Shown: piece by piece, positions 41,012 through 49,006 of the stretch
Numbering within the stretch: the stretch's first letter is position 1
Layout: every line of letters begins with the position of its first letter
Assembly: GCA_000999315.1 (NCBI GenBank)
Contig: LCFW01000002.1
Location: forward strand, 62,001-126,000
Direction of reading: 5' to 3'
Origin: Candidatus Peregrinibacteria bacterium GW2011_GWF2_43_17
Lineage (GTDB): Bacteria > Patescibacteriota > Gracilibacteria > UBA1369 > UBA12470
DNA length: 64,000 nt
The notes under the pieces: model-generated
Databases searched by the model: none
Told to the model about the DNA's origin: nothing
What the model saw: the letters and a program-made list of their open reading frames with translations, nothing else
Program-made: the position numbers and the translations under genes

Positions 41012-41749
41012 TTAGTGTTCCGCATGAGACGCGATGTTGGTGAATACAAGAGTTAGAACCGAGAAGATCAAAGCTTGTATAAACCCGGCAAACATCTCAA
41101 TGCCCATGAAGGGGATAGGTACTATAAAAGGCACCAAGCTGAACATAACTATAAGTAGAACATCTCCGGCAAACACATTGCCGAAAAGACGAAAAGAGAA
41201 TGAAAGTATCTTGATCGTCTCCGCAACCAATTCGAGTATTCCGACGAAGAACATAATCGGGCTCTTGAAATTGAAAAATTTCGAAAGATAAGACTTAACA
41301 CCTACATTTTTGATCGCGACAACCTGGGTAAAAGTAACGGATATAACGGCTATTGCGATTGTCATATTAAGGTCGCTATTTGCGGAACGGAACAACGGTA
41401 CAAAAATCTCTTCCCCTTCATGGACCTCGTTGAAACCTATCGAACCGACACCCGGCAGAAGTCCGAGCCAGTTATTGAAAAGTACAAATATAAAGAAAGT
41501 GGATATTACGGCAAAAACTTGTTTGGCAAGAGGACATCTGCCCGTAACGCTTTCGATGACAGACATAAGTCCTTCAATCAACATCTCTACAAAGTTATAA
41601 AACTTGCTCTTCAAATCACACTTTTTGGTGGAAAGCAGAATTACGAAAATAATAAGCGTGGTTACGGTTATCATGGACATAAGAATCGTGTTCGTGACTA
41701 CGAACTCTCCAATATGACCGATAGGTTCTGCTTTTGTAGAAATTTCCAT
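41012..41749 (-). CDS. atpB: F1F0 ATP synthase a subunit
   Basis: Subunit a forms the ion half-channels. The 245-residue polytopic protein has the essential Arg in SFSFRLFGNVFAGDVLL (near residue 187) and the C-terminal pair of spans ending FAGFIQALIFSVLTLVFTNIA, with the conserved Gln. Family phrases FFIFVLFNNWLGLLPG and GILELVAETIKILS are also present. It follows atpZ after 4 bp and precedes atpE by 46 bp. Confidence 0.95.
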   Translation of the reverse strand: MEISTKAEPIGHIGEFVVTNTILMSMITVTTLIIFVILLSTKKCDLKSKFYNFVEMLIEGLMSVIESVTGRCPLAKQVFAVISTFFIFVLFNNWLGLLPGVGSIGFNEVHEGEEIFVPLFRSANSDLNMTIAIAVISVTFTQVVAIKNVGVKSYLSKFFNFKSPIMFFVGILELVAETIKILSFSFRLFGNVFAGDVLLIVMFSLVPFIVPIPFMGIEMFAGFIQALIFSVLTLVFTNIASHAEH

Positions 41750-41753
41750 ATTC

Positions 41754-41996
41754 TTACATTATTCCTAATTCTAAGAAGATTTCTCTGATCCTCTTATAGA
41801 GGAGGAGTGAGGAGGCCAATATCGACAACCCGACGCCAATCAGTATGAACAAAGGCTCTGTGCCGAACTTGCCATCCAGGTAGAAACCAATGCCACCGAA
41901 AATCAATATCGGAACCGCTATCATTACTCCAAACTCTGTTCCAAGTGACAATAAATTCACTTTCTGCGGAGCCGAGTTTTTAAGAGGCGTAAACAT
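41754..41996 (-). CDS. AtpZ/AtpI-type ATP synthase accessory protein
   Basis: The 80-residue protein has two membrane spans (VMIAVPILIFGGIGFYLD and PLFILIGVGLSILASSLLLYKRI) separated by a short loop with DGKFGTEP. This matches the AtpZ/AtpI group, whose members assist c-ring assembly or divalent cation import. It is the first gene of the operon. An AGGAG Shine-Dalgarno sequence precedes its ATG at a good distance, one of the few clear ones in the window. Confidence 0.85.
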   Translation of the reverse strand: MFTPLKNSAPQKVNLLSLGTEFGVMIAVPILIFGGIGFYLDGKFGTEPLFILIGVGLSILASSLLLYKRIREIFLELGIM

Positions 41997-41997
41997 T

Positions 41998-42010
41998 CGC
42001 TTCTCCTGTA
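41998..42010 (-). promoter_or_regulatory. Shine-Dalgarno site of atpZ
   Basis: On the minus strand AGGAG is followed by AAGCG just before the atpZ ATG. Most genes here lack such a motif, so this one stands out and probably reflects high translation of the ATP synthase operon. Confidence 0.6.
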
Positions 42011-42191
42011 AATTTCCCCAAAAATTTCACTTAATCCTAGCAAGTTATAAAATAACAATCAAGGAGAAATTTTTTAGGTTTTCTTAAGGTTTAAAAAGTC
42101 AAAAAGACAACTTTTCGGGCAAACTTTCAACAAGAAACCGATATATGTCTAGAGTTGCGAGATGGTTTTTTTTTGCTATCCTACGGCAGTC

Positions 42192-43385
42192 ATGAAAATC
42201 ATACCTAAAATCATCATAGTGGCGATGTTGGTTGTTATGGGTCTCGTATTGTGGCAAATGTCCATGCAAATATCGGCATTGGAAAGCCAAATAAACGACA
42301 TTACCCAAACGACGGACCAAGCTTTCTTGGCCACGGGATACATATCCGATTTCGGCACCGATATTAACGAAATAAGAGAACTTCTTCTGTTGCCAACGAA
42401 AGATTACTCGTTGATTGACGAAGAAAATACCGAAACGGATGAGGAGGACGAAGTGATCACGAATATGTTCAAATACATAAGCGATGTAAGTGACTCTATA
42501 AGAGCATCGCAAGTTATTTTCGAACTCGACACTTTTTTTAACTCCGCGGAAACGAAAGCTCTCCTTGCGGAGAAAGGTTTATCGAGAGAAGAGGGGAACT
42601 ATCTCATAAAAGATGCATCTTCGATAAAAATAATCGAAATATCCGTATCGGATTCCGGTTACTGCAATATTGAAACTTATTTTGGAGAGGTGATTACGAC
42701 GGAGGGGACTTCGGCAGAAGCTATAAGCGAGTTTGAGAACACGATTAATAATTTGGATTCGATAAAAGAAAAAATAAACAAAGTCGAATCGGCGAGAGCG
42801 ACGTTGAAAACGATATTATACGAATCGGGAGCCGCCCATGATGCGCTGACAGCCAAAGGCATGTGGACGGATACGGAAACGGATGGAGAGTTGTCGTTCG
42901 ACTACAATTTGGTGAACCAAGATCAAGCGGTTTTGGCGACAGTTTCTTTGAGCAAAGAGGACCCGACATTCATAACTTGGGGTACATCGGGTGGCGAAAA
43001 ACAACAGATGGATATTGACGCCATCAAAATGGCGGAACTTATCAACGGGCTGAATTCCGGCACCATTCTTGAAAACAAAATCGCGGAAAATAAAACCAAG
43101 ATGGAAAGTTTACTTCAAGATGCTGGTTTCCAAACCGCGCTTCTGGACAACGGTTTAAATATGTCGAGCGCCAGAGAAGATGATGCGGGCATTTCTTACG
43201 ACATAACAGATTCGACAGGGGCGGTTTTAAGCACGGTTTATGTTGATAAAAAAACCGGCAAAGTGATGGTGAAAACCGCAGACGGTAGTAGCGTCATGGA
43301 ACTTATTTCCGCCGTTAGCGACGATTTTGGTAAAAAAAAACTTTGGATTTGCCCGAATCATTACCTGATTATGGGAGTAGCCTGA
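42192..43385 (+). CDS. LCP-family protein, N-terminal part (frameshifted)
   Basis: This part has an N-terminal signal-anchor (MKIIPKIIIVAMLVVMGLVLW), a coiled-coil-like stretch and a region of about 330 residues with two similar modules (ESGAAHDALTAKGMW and DAGFQTALLDNGLNM). It stops soon after GKKKLWICPN. The LCP catalytic domain begins in the -1 frame just beyond an A9 run (43332-43340). A -1 shift there gives GKKKTLDLPESLPDYGSS and joins the two parts. The single gene would encode roughly 670 residues. The ATG at 42192 is preferred over 42162. The split may be true, programmed slippage or an assembly error. Confidence 0.6.
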   Translation: MKIIPKIIIVAMLVVMGLVLWQMSMQISALESQINDITQTTDQAFLATGYISDFGTDINEIRELLLLPTKDYSLIDEENTETDEEDEVITNMFKYISDVSDSIRASQVIFELDTFFNSAETKALLAEKGLSREEGNYLIKDASSIKIIEISVSDSGYCNIETYFGEVITTEGTSAEAISEFENTINNLDSIKEKINKVESARATLKTILYESGAAHDALTAKGMWTDTETDGELSFDYNLVNQDQAVLATVSLSKEDPTFITWGTSGGEKQQMDIDAIKMAELINGLNSGTILENKIAENKTKMESLLQDAGFQTALLDNGLNMSSAREDDAGISYDITDSTGAVLSTVYVDKKTGKVMVKTADGSSVMELISAVSDDFGKKKLWICPNHYLIMGVA

Positions 43386-44203
43386 AAGTATCGGAGGAAG
43401 AGTTGAACATATTGATTTGCGGCAAAAACGGCTCCAACGTGGATACGATTATTTTCACAAATATAAATGCGGAGAAAAACAAGGTGACGATGATCAGTAT
43501 CCCGCGCGATCTTTATTACGAAGATAAAAAAATCAACAGCGTCTATTTCTACTACGGAATGGACGAATTCATTTCTCAAATAGAGAAAATAATAGGCAGG
43601 GAAATAGACAAATATATGCTCGTGGACATGTACGTTTTCGCCGATATAATAGATCTGATGGGTGGCATAGACATAACGCTCGAGGAAGATTTAATAGATC
43701 CGAGTTATGTGACTTATGACAGCGGTGTATGGAGCACTCTTTATTATCCCGCCGGAGATTATCATTTGAACGGCACTCAAACATTGCGAGTCGCGCGTTC
43801 TCGCCATTATTCATCCGATTACGATAGGGCGGAGCGCCAACAGATGATTTTGGAGGCTATTAAAGCAAAAGCACTGGACATGGGAATCGAAGACACCGGA
43901 ACCCTTTATGAAATGGTCGAGACGGTCTTGGATGATACGGAAACAGATATAAGTTTAAACGAAGCCCTGCTTTATTATGTTAAGTACAAAGATTACGAAA
44001 TCGCTCGCGGGAACGTGATCAGTACCGGTAATGTACTTCAAACCGAACACGAATACGTGAACTACGACACTTCCGCCAGCGAAGAGGTCTGCGACGAAAT
44101 CACCGGAATCTGCGAAATCAAAAACTTCGTCTACACCTTACTACCGTATGAAGGCAACTGGGACTATATCAAGTGGTATGTTGACGGGGTGCTGGGGGAG
44201 TAA
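43343..44203 (+). CDS. LytR-CpsA-Psr (LCP) domain, C-terminal part
   Basis: LCP proteins transfer lipid-linked glycopolymers to peptidoglycan or other surface acceptors. This segment has the core phrases LNILICGKNGSNVDTIIF, KVTMISIPRDLYYEDKKINSVY, DLMGGIDITL, and the pyrophosphate-binding arginines in LRVARSRHYSSDYDRAERQQMI. Alone it has only a TTG start at 43343 and no membrane anchor. It is almost certainly the catalytic half of the upstream frame, displaced by -1 at the A9 tract. The remaining C-terminal ~40 residues have two Cys (EEVCDEITGICE) that could form a disulfide. Confidence 0.75.
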   Translation: MDLPESLPDYGSSLKVSEEELNILICGKNGSNVDTIIFTNINAEKNKVTMISIPRDLYYEDKKINSVYFYYGMDEFISQIEKIIGREIDKYMLVDMYVFADIIDLMGGIDITLEEDLIDPSYVTYDSGVWSTLYYPAGDYHLNGTQTLRVARSRHYSSDYDRAERQQMILEAIKAKALDMGIEDTGTLYEMVETVLDDTETDISLNEALLYYVKYKDYEIARGNVISTGNVLQTEHEYVNYDTSASEEVCDEITGICEIKNFVYTLLPYEGNWDYIKWYVDGVLGE

Positions 44204-44210
44204 ACAGCAA

Positions 44211-44304
44211 GCAAATATTTTGTATTGTGAACGATTCCGCAGTACTCCCGTTCAACTTCCAAGAACGGGAAACGAGGACTTAGTGAACAATACAAAATAT
44301 TTGC
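44211..44304. repeat. Nested inverted repeats between LCP gene and tRNA-Phe
   Basis: An 18-bp perfect inverted repeat (GCAAATATTTTGTATTGT at 44211-44228, and its reverse complement at 44287-44304) encloses a second hairpin in which TCCCGTTC pairs with GAACGGGA. The outer arms lie between the LCP stop and the 3' end of tRNA-Phe, 4 bp from it. The structure may terminate both converging transcripts or be a small mobile palindrome. It has the same architecture as 668-739. Confidence 0.6.
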
Positions 44305-44307
44305 CTC

Positions 44308-44382
44308 TGGTGCCGAGGGGCGGAATTGAACCGCCGACGCAAGGATTTTCAGTCCTTCGCTCTACCACTGAGCTACCTCGGC
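44308..44382 (-). tRNA. tRNA-Phe(GAA)
   Basis: The minus strand forms acceptor GCCGAGG/CCTCGGC, a D-arm with AGCTCAGTGGTAGAGC, anticodon stem AAGGA/TCCTT around loop CTGAAAA (anticodon GAA), a T-arm GGCGG-TTCAATT-CCGCC, discriminator A73 and an encoded CCA. Confidence 0.95.
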
Positions 44383-44488
44383 AAACTTTTATCAAAGACA
44401 AAAAGCAGTTTATAGAAACGGTGTCGCTAATTCAATGGCATTTTGAAAACATAAATGATATAAGTAACCACCTATAACTCAAGTAACG

Positions 44489-44875
44489 ATGGAAAATTGC
44501 AGACACGAATGGGTGGAAAGCACGGAAGCTCTATGCAATGACTTCAGTAATATAAGAGAACAGTTCGGACTCGAACGCGAAGATTTTCAAGAATGGCTGG
44601 CAAGGAGAGCATGGGAGGAAAGCCAAGCGTTCATTAACGGGTTCAGAGCGTTTGTGTGCGAACGCTGTAACGCTATGGAGGTTTTACATCAAGAAGATCA
44701 CAGATCGTTACCGCCCCTTCCTAAAACCGAAGAACAACAAAACGCAGCATGGAGACAAAGATGGGGGAACATGCCAAAAAAACCGCCAACGAATTCCTCG
44801 GGCGATACCGGCAACATTATCATTATTGGTCGCCCAAGAGTCCTATGGAGACGACGCGATGACGAAAATCGCTAG
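44489..44875 (+). CDS. Small protein with probable zinc-binding Cys/His motif
   Basis: The 128-residue protein starts MENCRHEWVES. It has a second cysteine pair in FVCERCNAMEVLH, giving a C-x-H-x-W ... C-x-x-C arrangement like small treble-clef zinc modules. The helical region between them is acidic and aromatic. The last ~50 residues are Pro-rich and then Arg-rich (VLWRRRDDENR), which could bind nucleic acid. No family is recognised with certainty. It overlaps the 3' end of the convergent lipoprotein gene by 4 bp. Confidence 0.55.
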   Translation: MENCRHEWVESTEALCNDFSNIREQFGLEREDFQEWLARRAWEESQAFINGFRAFVCERCNAMEVLHQEDHRSLPPLPKTEEQQNAAWRQRWGNMPKKPPTNSSGDTGNIIIIGRPRVLWRRRDDENR

Positions 44876-45816
44876 TAATACATCTCCAACAAATCCACGA
44901 TCGAATTATGTGCATCTATCAGCTCGTCATAATATACAAATACATAATCGTAATCAGCACTGTTTTCCCCGGTTACCAATCCGGCTTTCGAATCATCGAT
45001 AATATTTTTTACCCCCGCTTCATAACTTGTCAGAGTGCCCAAATAGCCGGTTTCGAAAGCGCTAAACAAGCTGTCGTAATCGCTTGAATATATCGCGGAA
45101 ACTTCTTGTTCCTCTTCGGCATGTTTGGAAACGAGGCTGTTATAAATATCTTCCAATCCGGTAACGTCCGGATTCGTAAAATCCCAATAAGAAAGAGTGT
45201 CCGACGCTTCTTCCGCCAAATCGGAAAGTAAAGTCAGTGAGACGCCGATTTTCTCAACCGGATCGGTTGAATCCTCATTGAGTTCTCCTCGAGCTTCCTT
45301 TTGCGCTCCGGAAATCAAATCGAACAAGGCGGCTTGCGAACCTATGGTGTCGTAATAATTATTAATTATCGTCTCATCCAAAGTCGCGGCGTAAGAAACG
45401 TCGTTTTTATATTCGCTCGAGCTGTAATAATCGGCCGCTTCTTTATAAGAGGTGAGAAATGTTTCATAACCGGCGAGATATGTCTTCGCGGCATATTCGA
45501 TGGCGCCTTCTTTTGTGTCATCGGCGATATCCATATTTTCGGATAATAAGTCGGTCTTCGCTTGCTCCAAATCGGCGACGACGGTACCATAATAAGATCC
45601 GTAAAAAAATATTTCATCATCGACCGTTACGGCTTCCGGCACATAATAAAGATAATCGTTGAAAGCATAATCAAGATTGTCGGCGAGAGGATTCAAATAA
45701 TCTATATAAGTGTTGAGATACTCGTTTTCATCCATCGTTGAAGAAAGGAAATTATATTCAAACTGACAACCACTCAACAAAGATATCGTAATAACCGCAA
45801 GTAAGATTTTTTTCAT
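44872..45816 (-). CDS. Lipoprotein of unknown function
   Basis: The N-terminus is a lipoprotein signal: basic start, hydrophobic core and lipobox LLSGC at about residue 17. The mature 297 residues are predicted almost all helical, very rich in Asp, Glu and Tyr (e.g. YLNTYIDYLNPLADNLDYAFNDYLYY), with no recognised motif. The long helices and acidic character resemble DUF3829-like lipoproteins, but this is a weak comparison. It would be anchored to the outer face of the membrane. Confidence 0.65.
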   Translation of the reverse strand: MKKILLAVITISLLSGCQFEYNFLSSTMDENEYLNTYIDYLNPLADNLDYAFNDYLYYVPEAVTVDDEIFFYGSYYGTVVADLEQAKTDLLSENMDIADDTKEGAIEYAAKTYLAGYETFLTSYKEAADYYSSSEYKNDVSYAATLDETIINNYYDTIGSQAALFDLISGAQKEARGELNEDSTDPVEKIGVSLTLLSDLAEEASDTLSYWDFTNPDVTGLEDIYNSLVSKHAEEEQEVSAIYSSDYDSLFSAFETGYLGTLTSYEAGVKNIIDDSKAGLVTGENSADYDYVFVYYDELIDAHNSIVDLLEMYY

Positions 45817-45860
45817 TGTTTTTTTGTTTAGGTTTTAACAGAGAACTTATACGTTAAATC

Positions 45861-46520
45861 TTAGAAAATTTCAAATTTAATATCTTCGGGTGGCACGCCG
45901 TTTGCCAACAAATATTGTTTCATTTCATCTGTCATGGATTTATTTCCGCACATGTAAACTCTTATATTTTCAAAATCCATTGCGGTTTTAGGTACGATTT
46001 CGGTGACGCGACCAACCAACCCTGTCCAATCGCCTTCAGGTTTGGAAAGCGTTAATTTCAAATCTAAATCTTTGTATTTTTCTGCCCAAAAAATATCTTT
46101 CGCGTGCCTGAGGCCCCAAAACAAAGTCCCGCCTTTATTCTCTTCGATCATTGCGTTTATCGGGGCGATTCCGGTGCCGGTAGCGATAAAAACAATATTC
46201 TTTTTTGGATTCTCATCAAAAACAAAATGTCCGAAAGGTCCACTCAAAGAGAGTTCCGCTCCGACATCAAGTCCGGCTAAAAATCGGGAACCCCTCCCGT
46301 CGGGAAGAATTTTCACAATGAGAGAGAACTTATTGTCGACTCCTCCGCGCGTGGTTATCGAATATGCTCTGCGAGCTTTCGGCTCTTTGCCATCCAAGAC
46401 ATCGACCATGATAAATTGTCCACTTTTATGCTGAAAACCAGGTTCGACTTCGATATCAAATTGGATGACATCGTACGTCAGCTCTTTTTTTACAACCAGT
46501 TTTCCTTTAAAGTTCCCCAT
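45861..46520 (-). CDS. Ferredoxin-NADP reductase-like FAD oxidoreductase
   Basis: This is a compact two-domain flavin reductase. The N-terminal barrel has the FAD-binding phrase RRAYSITTRGG and SGPFGHFVFDE. The C-terminal NAD(P)-binding domain has VFIATGTGIAPINAMI, LFWGLRHAKDIFW and the end motif VYMCGNKSMTDEMKQYL. It would transfer electrons between NAD(P)H and a carrier such as ferredoxin, flavodoxin or rubredoxin; the partner is not encoded here. There is no [2Fe-2S] domain. Length is 219 aa. It is divergent from aroD, with 37 bp between start codons. Confidence 0.88.
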   Translation of the reverse strand: MGNFKGKLVVKKELTYDVIQFDIEVEPGFQHKSGQFIMVDVLDGKEPKARRAYSITTRGGVDNKFSLIVKILPDGRGSRFLAGLDVGAELSLSGPFGHFVFDENPKKNIVFIATGTGIAPINAMIEENKGGTLFWGLRHAKDIFWAEKYKDLDLKLTLSKPEGDWTGLVGRVTEIVPKTAMDFENIRVYMCGNKSMTDEMKQYLLANGVPPEDIKFEIF

Positions 46521-46557
46521 GTCATGAGCATTTTAATTTTCAAACGTACTTAAAACA

Positions 46558-47211
46558 ATGAGAAAGAGTTTGTATTGTCAGCCGATCAGAGTTGATGCGA
46601 TCGAGAAAATCGCTGGTAAAATTTCGAAATCCGCCGATATTGTCGAAATATGGCTCGATCATTTGAAAGACCTTGATTTTGAAAAACTTTTAAAAATAAA
46701 AAACAAAAAACTTTTCTTATACGTGTTGAAAAGCAAACGCGAGCAAGGAAAATTCAAAGGCTCCGAAAAATCGAGAGTCGAACTTTTAATCAAATCATTA
46801 AATTACGGTGCGGACTATGTGGATATAGATATAAAAACCGACATCGCACTCATTAAAAAACTTCTCAAGGTCGCAAAATCCCAAAAAGTAAAAACGATAA
46901 TTTCGTATCACGATTTTGAAAAAACGCCGACAAACCTCCACGCAATTTACAAAAAAATCTCAACTCTAAACCCCGACATAATTAAATTTTCAACCAAAAT
47001 CAACAAAGTTCACGACATCGCCGAACTTTTTTCTCTCTTAAAGAATAACAAGAAGAAAATCATTACGCTCGGCATGGGCGAAAAGGGGGAAATCACAAGA
47101 ATCCTTGCGCCCAAACTGGGCAACTACTTATACTATGCGCCGTTACACAAAGAAGATAAGACCGCAGACGGTCAATTAACTTACGAAGAACTTAACAACT
47201 ATTGGCAATGA
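46558..47211 (+). CDS. aroD: Type I 3-dehydroquinate dehydratase
   Basis: Type I dehydroquinases form a Schiff base with the substrate. The catalytic His is in TIISYHDFEKTP and the Schiff-base Lys in IIKFSTKINKVHD. The C-terminal phosphate-free substrate pocket is seen in LGMGEKGEITRILAPKLGN and TADGQLTYEEL, as in the family. Length (217 aa) is close to normal. No other shikimate-pathway gene is in the window, so the enzyme may act alone here or its partners lie elsewhere. Its stop overlaps the ychF start by 4 bp. Confidence 0.85.
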   Translation: MRKSLYCQPIRVDAIEKIAGKISKSADIVEIWLDHLKDLDFEKLLKIKNKKLFLYVLKSKREQGKFKGSEKSRVELLIKSLNYGADYVDIDIKTDIALIKKLLKVAKSQKVKTIISYHDFEKTPTNLHAIYKKISTLNPDIIKFSTKINKVHDIAELFSLLKNNKKKIITLGMGEKGEITRILAPKLGNYLYYAPLHKEDKTADGQLTYEELNNYWQ

Positions 47212-48302
47212 GTCTCAAAATCGGAATTGTAGGGTTACCAAACGTCGGGAAATCAACTATTTTTAATGCACTCACCAGGTCGAAAGGCGCGGCTGTCGCG
47301 AATTATCCGTTCTGCACAATCGAGCCGAACGTCGGAGTTGTCGAGGTGCCGGATGAGAGACTTAAGAAACTTGCGGAGATGGTAAGCCCGGAGAAAATCG
47401 TGCCGACAATCATAGAGTTCGTAGATATCGCCGGTCTTGTGAAAGGTGCGAGCGAAGGGGAAGGGCTGGGAAACAAATTTTTATCACATATCAGAGAGTG
47501 CGACGCTATAGCACAAGTTGTAAGGGTTTTTGAAGACTCGAATATAACGCACGTGCATGAAAAAATAGATCCTAAACGCGACATTGAAATTATAGAGTCG
47601 GAGTTGCTTCTTGCCGACTTGCAAACTCTCGAGAATAGGCTTCTAAAAGCCAAATCCAACGCCAAGTCCGGCAAAAAAGAAGAGATTAAATATGCCGAAC
47701 TTTTAGAGCGCATGAACGTCGAAATGGACAAGGGCAAACTTGCATCGCGAATTGAAATGACAAAAGAAGAATTGGAGATGATTAGGGATCTTCATCTTCT
47801 GACGGCGAAACCGATAATGTATATCGCGAATGTTCATGAAAACGAAATTGGTTCTTTTGACAGCGATGAAGTCAGAGCTAAACTCGGTCTCCCGAAAGAA
47901 GCAAAAATCATCCCGATTTCGGCTAAAATAGAAGAAGAACTCGGCGGATTTTCAAAAGAAGAAGCGCAGGAATTTCTTGCGGGCTTGGGCATGAAAGAAA
48001 CCGGCTTGAATGTGCTTATCAGAGACGCTTATGACTTGCTCAAATTGCGCACATATTTCACCGCCGGACCGAAAGAAGTAAAAGCTTGGACAATCCATAT
48101 CGGAGATTTAGCTCCACGAGCCGCCGGCGTTATCCATACGGATTTCGAAAAAGGTTTCATAAAAGCCGAAGTCATCGGTTACAACGATTACGTCTTTTGC
48201 GGTGGGGAAGTCGGGGCAAAAGACAAAGGTGTCTTGAGAATCGAAGGGAAAGAGTACGAAGTGAAAGACGGAGATGTGATGCACTTCAGGTTTGCGGTTT
48301 AA
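47208..48302 (+). CDS. ychF: Ribosome-binding ATPase YchF
   Basis: YchF/OLA1 is an Obg-family ATPase that binds the ribosome and affects translation and stress. The P-loop GLPNVGKSTIFNALT, the switch region NYPFCTIEPNVGVVEVPDERL and DIAGLVKGASEGEGLGNKF are typical. So are YIANVHENE (an altered G4 favouring ATP) and the C-terminal TGS domain with TAGPKEVKAWTIHIG. I start at the ATG at 47208, which overlaps the aroD stop; a TTG at 47202 is also in frame. Length is 364 aa. Confidence 0.95.
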   Translation: MSLKIGIVGLPNVGKSTIFNALTRSKGAAVANYPFCTIEPNVGVVEVPDERLKKLAEMVSPEKIVPTIIEFVDIAGLVKGASEGEGLGNKFLSHIRECDAIAQVVRVFEDSNITHVHEKIDPKRDIEIIESELLLADLQTLENRLLKAKSNAKSGKKEEIKYAELLERMNVEMDKGKLASRIEMTKEELEMIRDLHLLTAKPIMYIANVHENEIGSFDSDEVRAKLGLPKEAKIIPISAKIEEELGGFSKEEAQEFLAGLGMKETGLNVLIRDAYDLLKLRTYFTAGPKEVKAWTIHIGDLAPRAAGVIHTDFEKGFIKAEVIGYNDYVFCGGEVGAKDKGVLRIEGKEYEVKDGDVMHFRFAV

Positions 48303-48356
48303 AAATAAAAACTACGCTTGAAACCGGAATAAACTCATACGACTATCCGCATCCAT

Positions 48357-48386
48357 TTGACTCCAAAACACCACTTCCGCTATTAT
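48357..48386 (+). promoter_or_regulatory. Sigma70-type promoter
   Basis: TTGACT (48357-48362) and TATTAT (48381-48386) are spaced 18 bp, 37 bp before the lipoprotein ATG at 48424. Confidence 0.55.
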
Positions 48387-48423
48387 CCTCCAAGCAAAAA
48401 TTAATCTATAACCAAACACGCAA

Positions 48424-48909
48424 ATGAAAAAACTTATCGCATTGGCGATAACTATCACAATGGTGGGAGCTTTTTCGGGTTGTTTCAAGACGGCCGTAGA
48501 AAATGCAGTTAATTCCGCCATTGAAGATGCGTTGGAAGAGAGCACAGTATCTTCCGGCGATTCTACAGCGCCAACAGATTGGCCGAGCGATTTCCCGATG
48601 AATGGCGACTGGGCGATCAGCGGGTCTTCCAGCTCATCGTCGAACGGATCGGTATACCTTTCGGTAACGCAAACATGCGATGATTGCACGGCGGACGAAG
48701 TTATCAATTACTATAAGGAAACAATGTTGGCGCAAGGATGGACAGACGGCGGCACTTCGACATACAGCGACGAATGGGGAGATTCAACCTCAATCAGTTT
48801 CAACAAAGACAACTACTACAAATATGCGAGTGTTGATTACAGTACTTGGGAATACGAGGGGTACACGGACATTTCCATCTATCTTTCATACAGCGAATAT
48901 TCATACTAA
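48424..48909 (+). CDS. Small lipoprotein, 161 aa
   Basis: A signal peptide with lipobox FSGC (Cys at residue 20) is followed by a short helix and a Ser/Thr-rich linker. The beta-rich C-terminal domain contains CDDC and ends in a Tyr/Ser-rich strand (YTDISIYLSYSEYSY). The domain resembles small surface lipoproteins with a helix (DEVINYYKETMLAQGW) packed on a sheet. No catalytic motif is recognised. It has its own promoter and a strong terminator at 48925-48960. Confidence 0.65.
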   Translation: MKKLIALAITITMVGAFSGCFKTAVENAVNSAIEDALEESTVSSGDSTAPTDWPSDFPMNGDWAISGSSSSSSNGSVYLSVTQTCDDCTADEVINYYKETMLAQGWTDGGTSTYSDEWGDSTSISFNKDNYYKYASVDYSTWEYEGYTDISIYLSYSEYSY

Positions 48910-48924
48910 GAATTCTTTTTAAGC

Positions 48925-48960
48925 AAAAAGCCCTGAGTCCGCAACGACTTGGGGCTTTTT
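48925..48960 (+). terminator. Intrinsic terminator
   Basis: AAAAAGCCC, T, GAGTC pairs with GACTT, G, GGGCTTTTT around CGCAAC. It lies 16 bp after the lipoprotein stop and before hisA-like. The A/T-tracts make it usable in both directions. Confidence 0.85.
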
Positions 48961-49006
48961 AAAATATCATATGATACTATGTATTTGACACTACGAACTT
49001 TGCATT

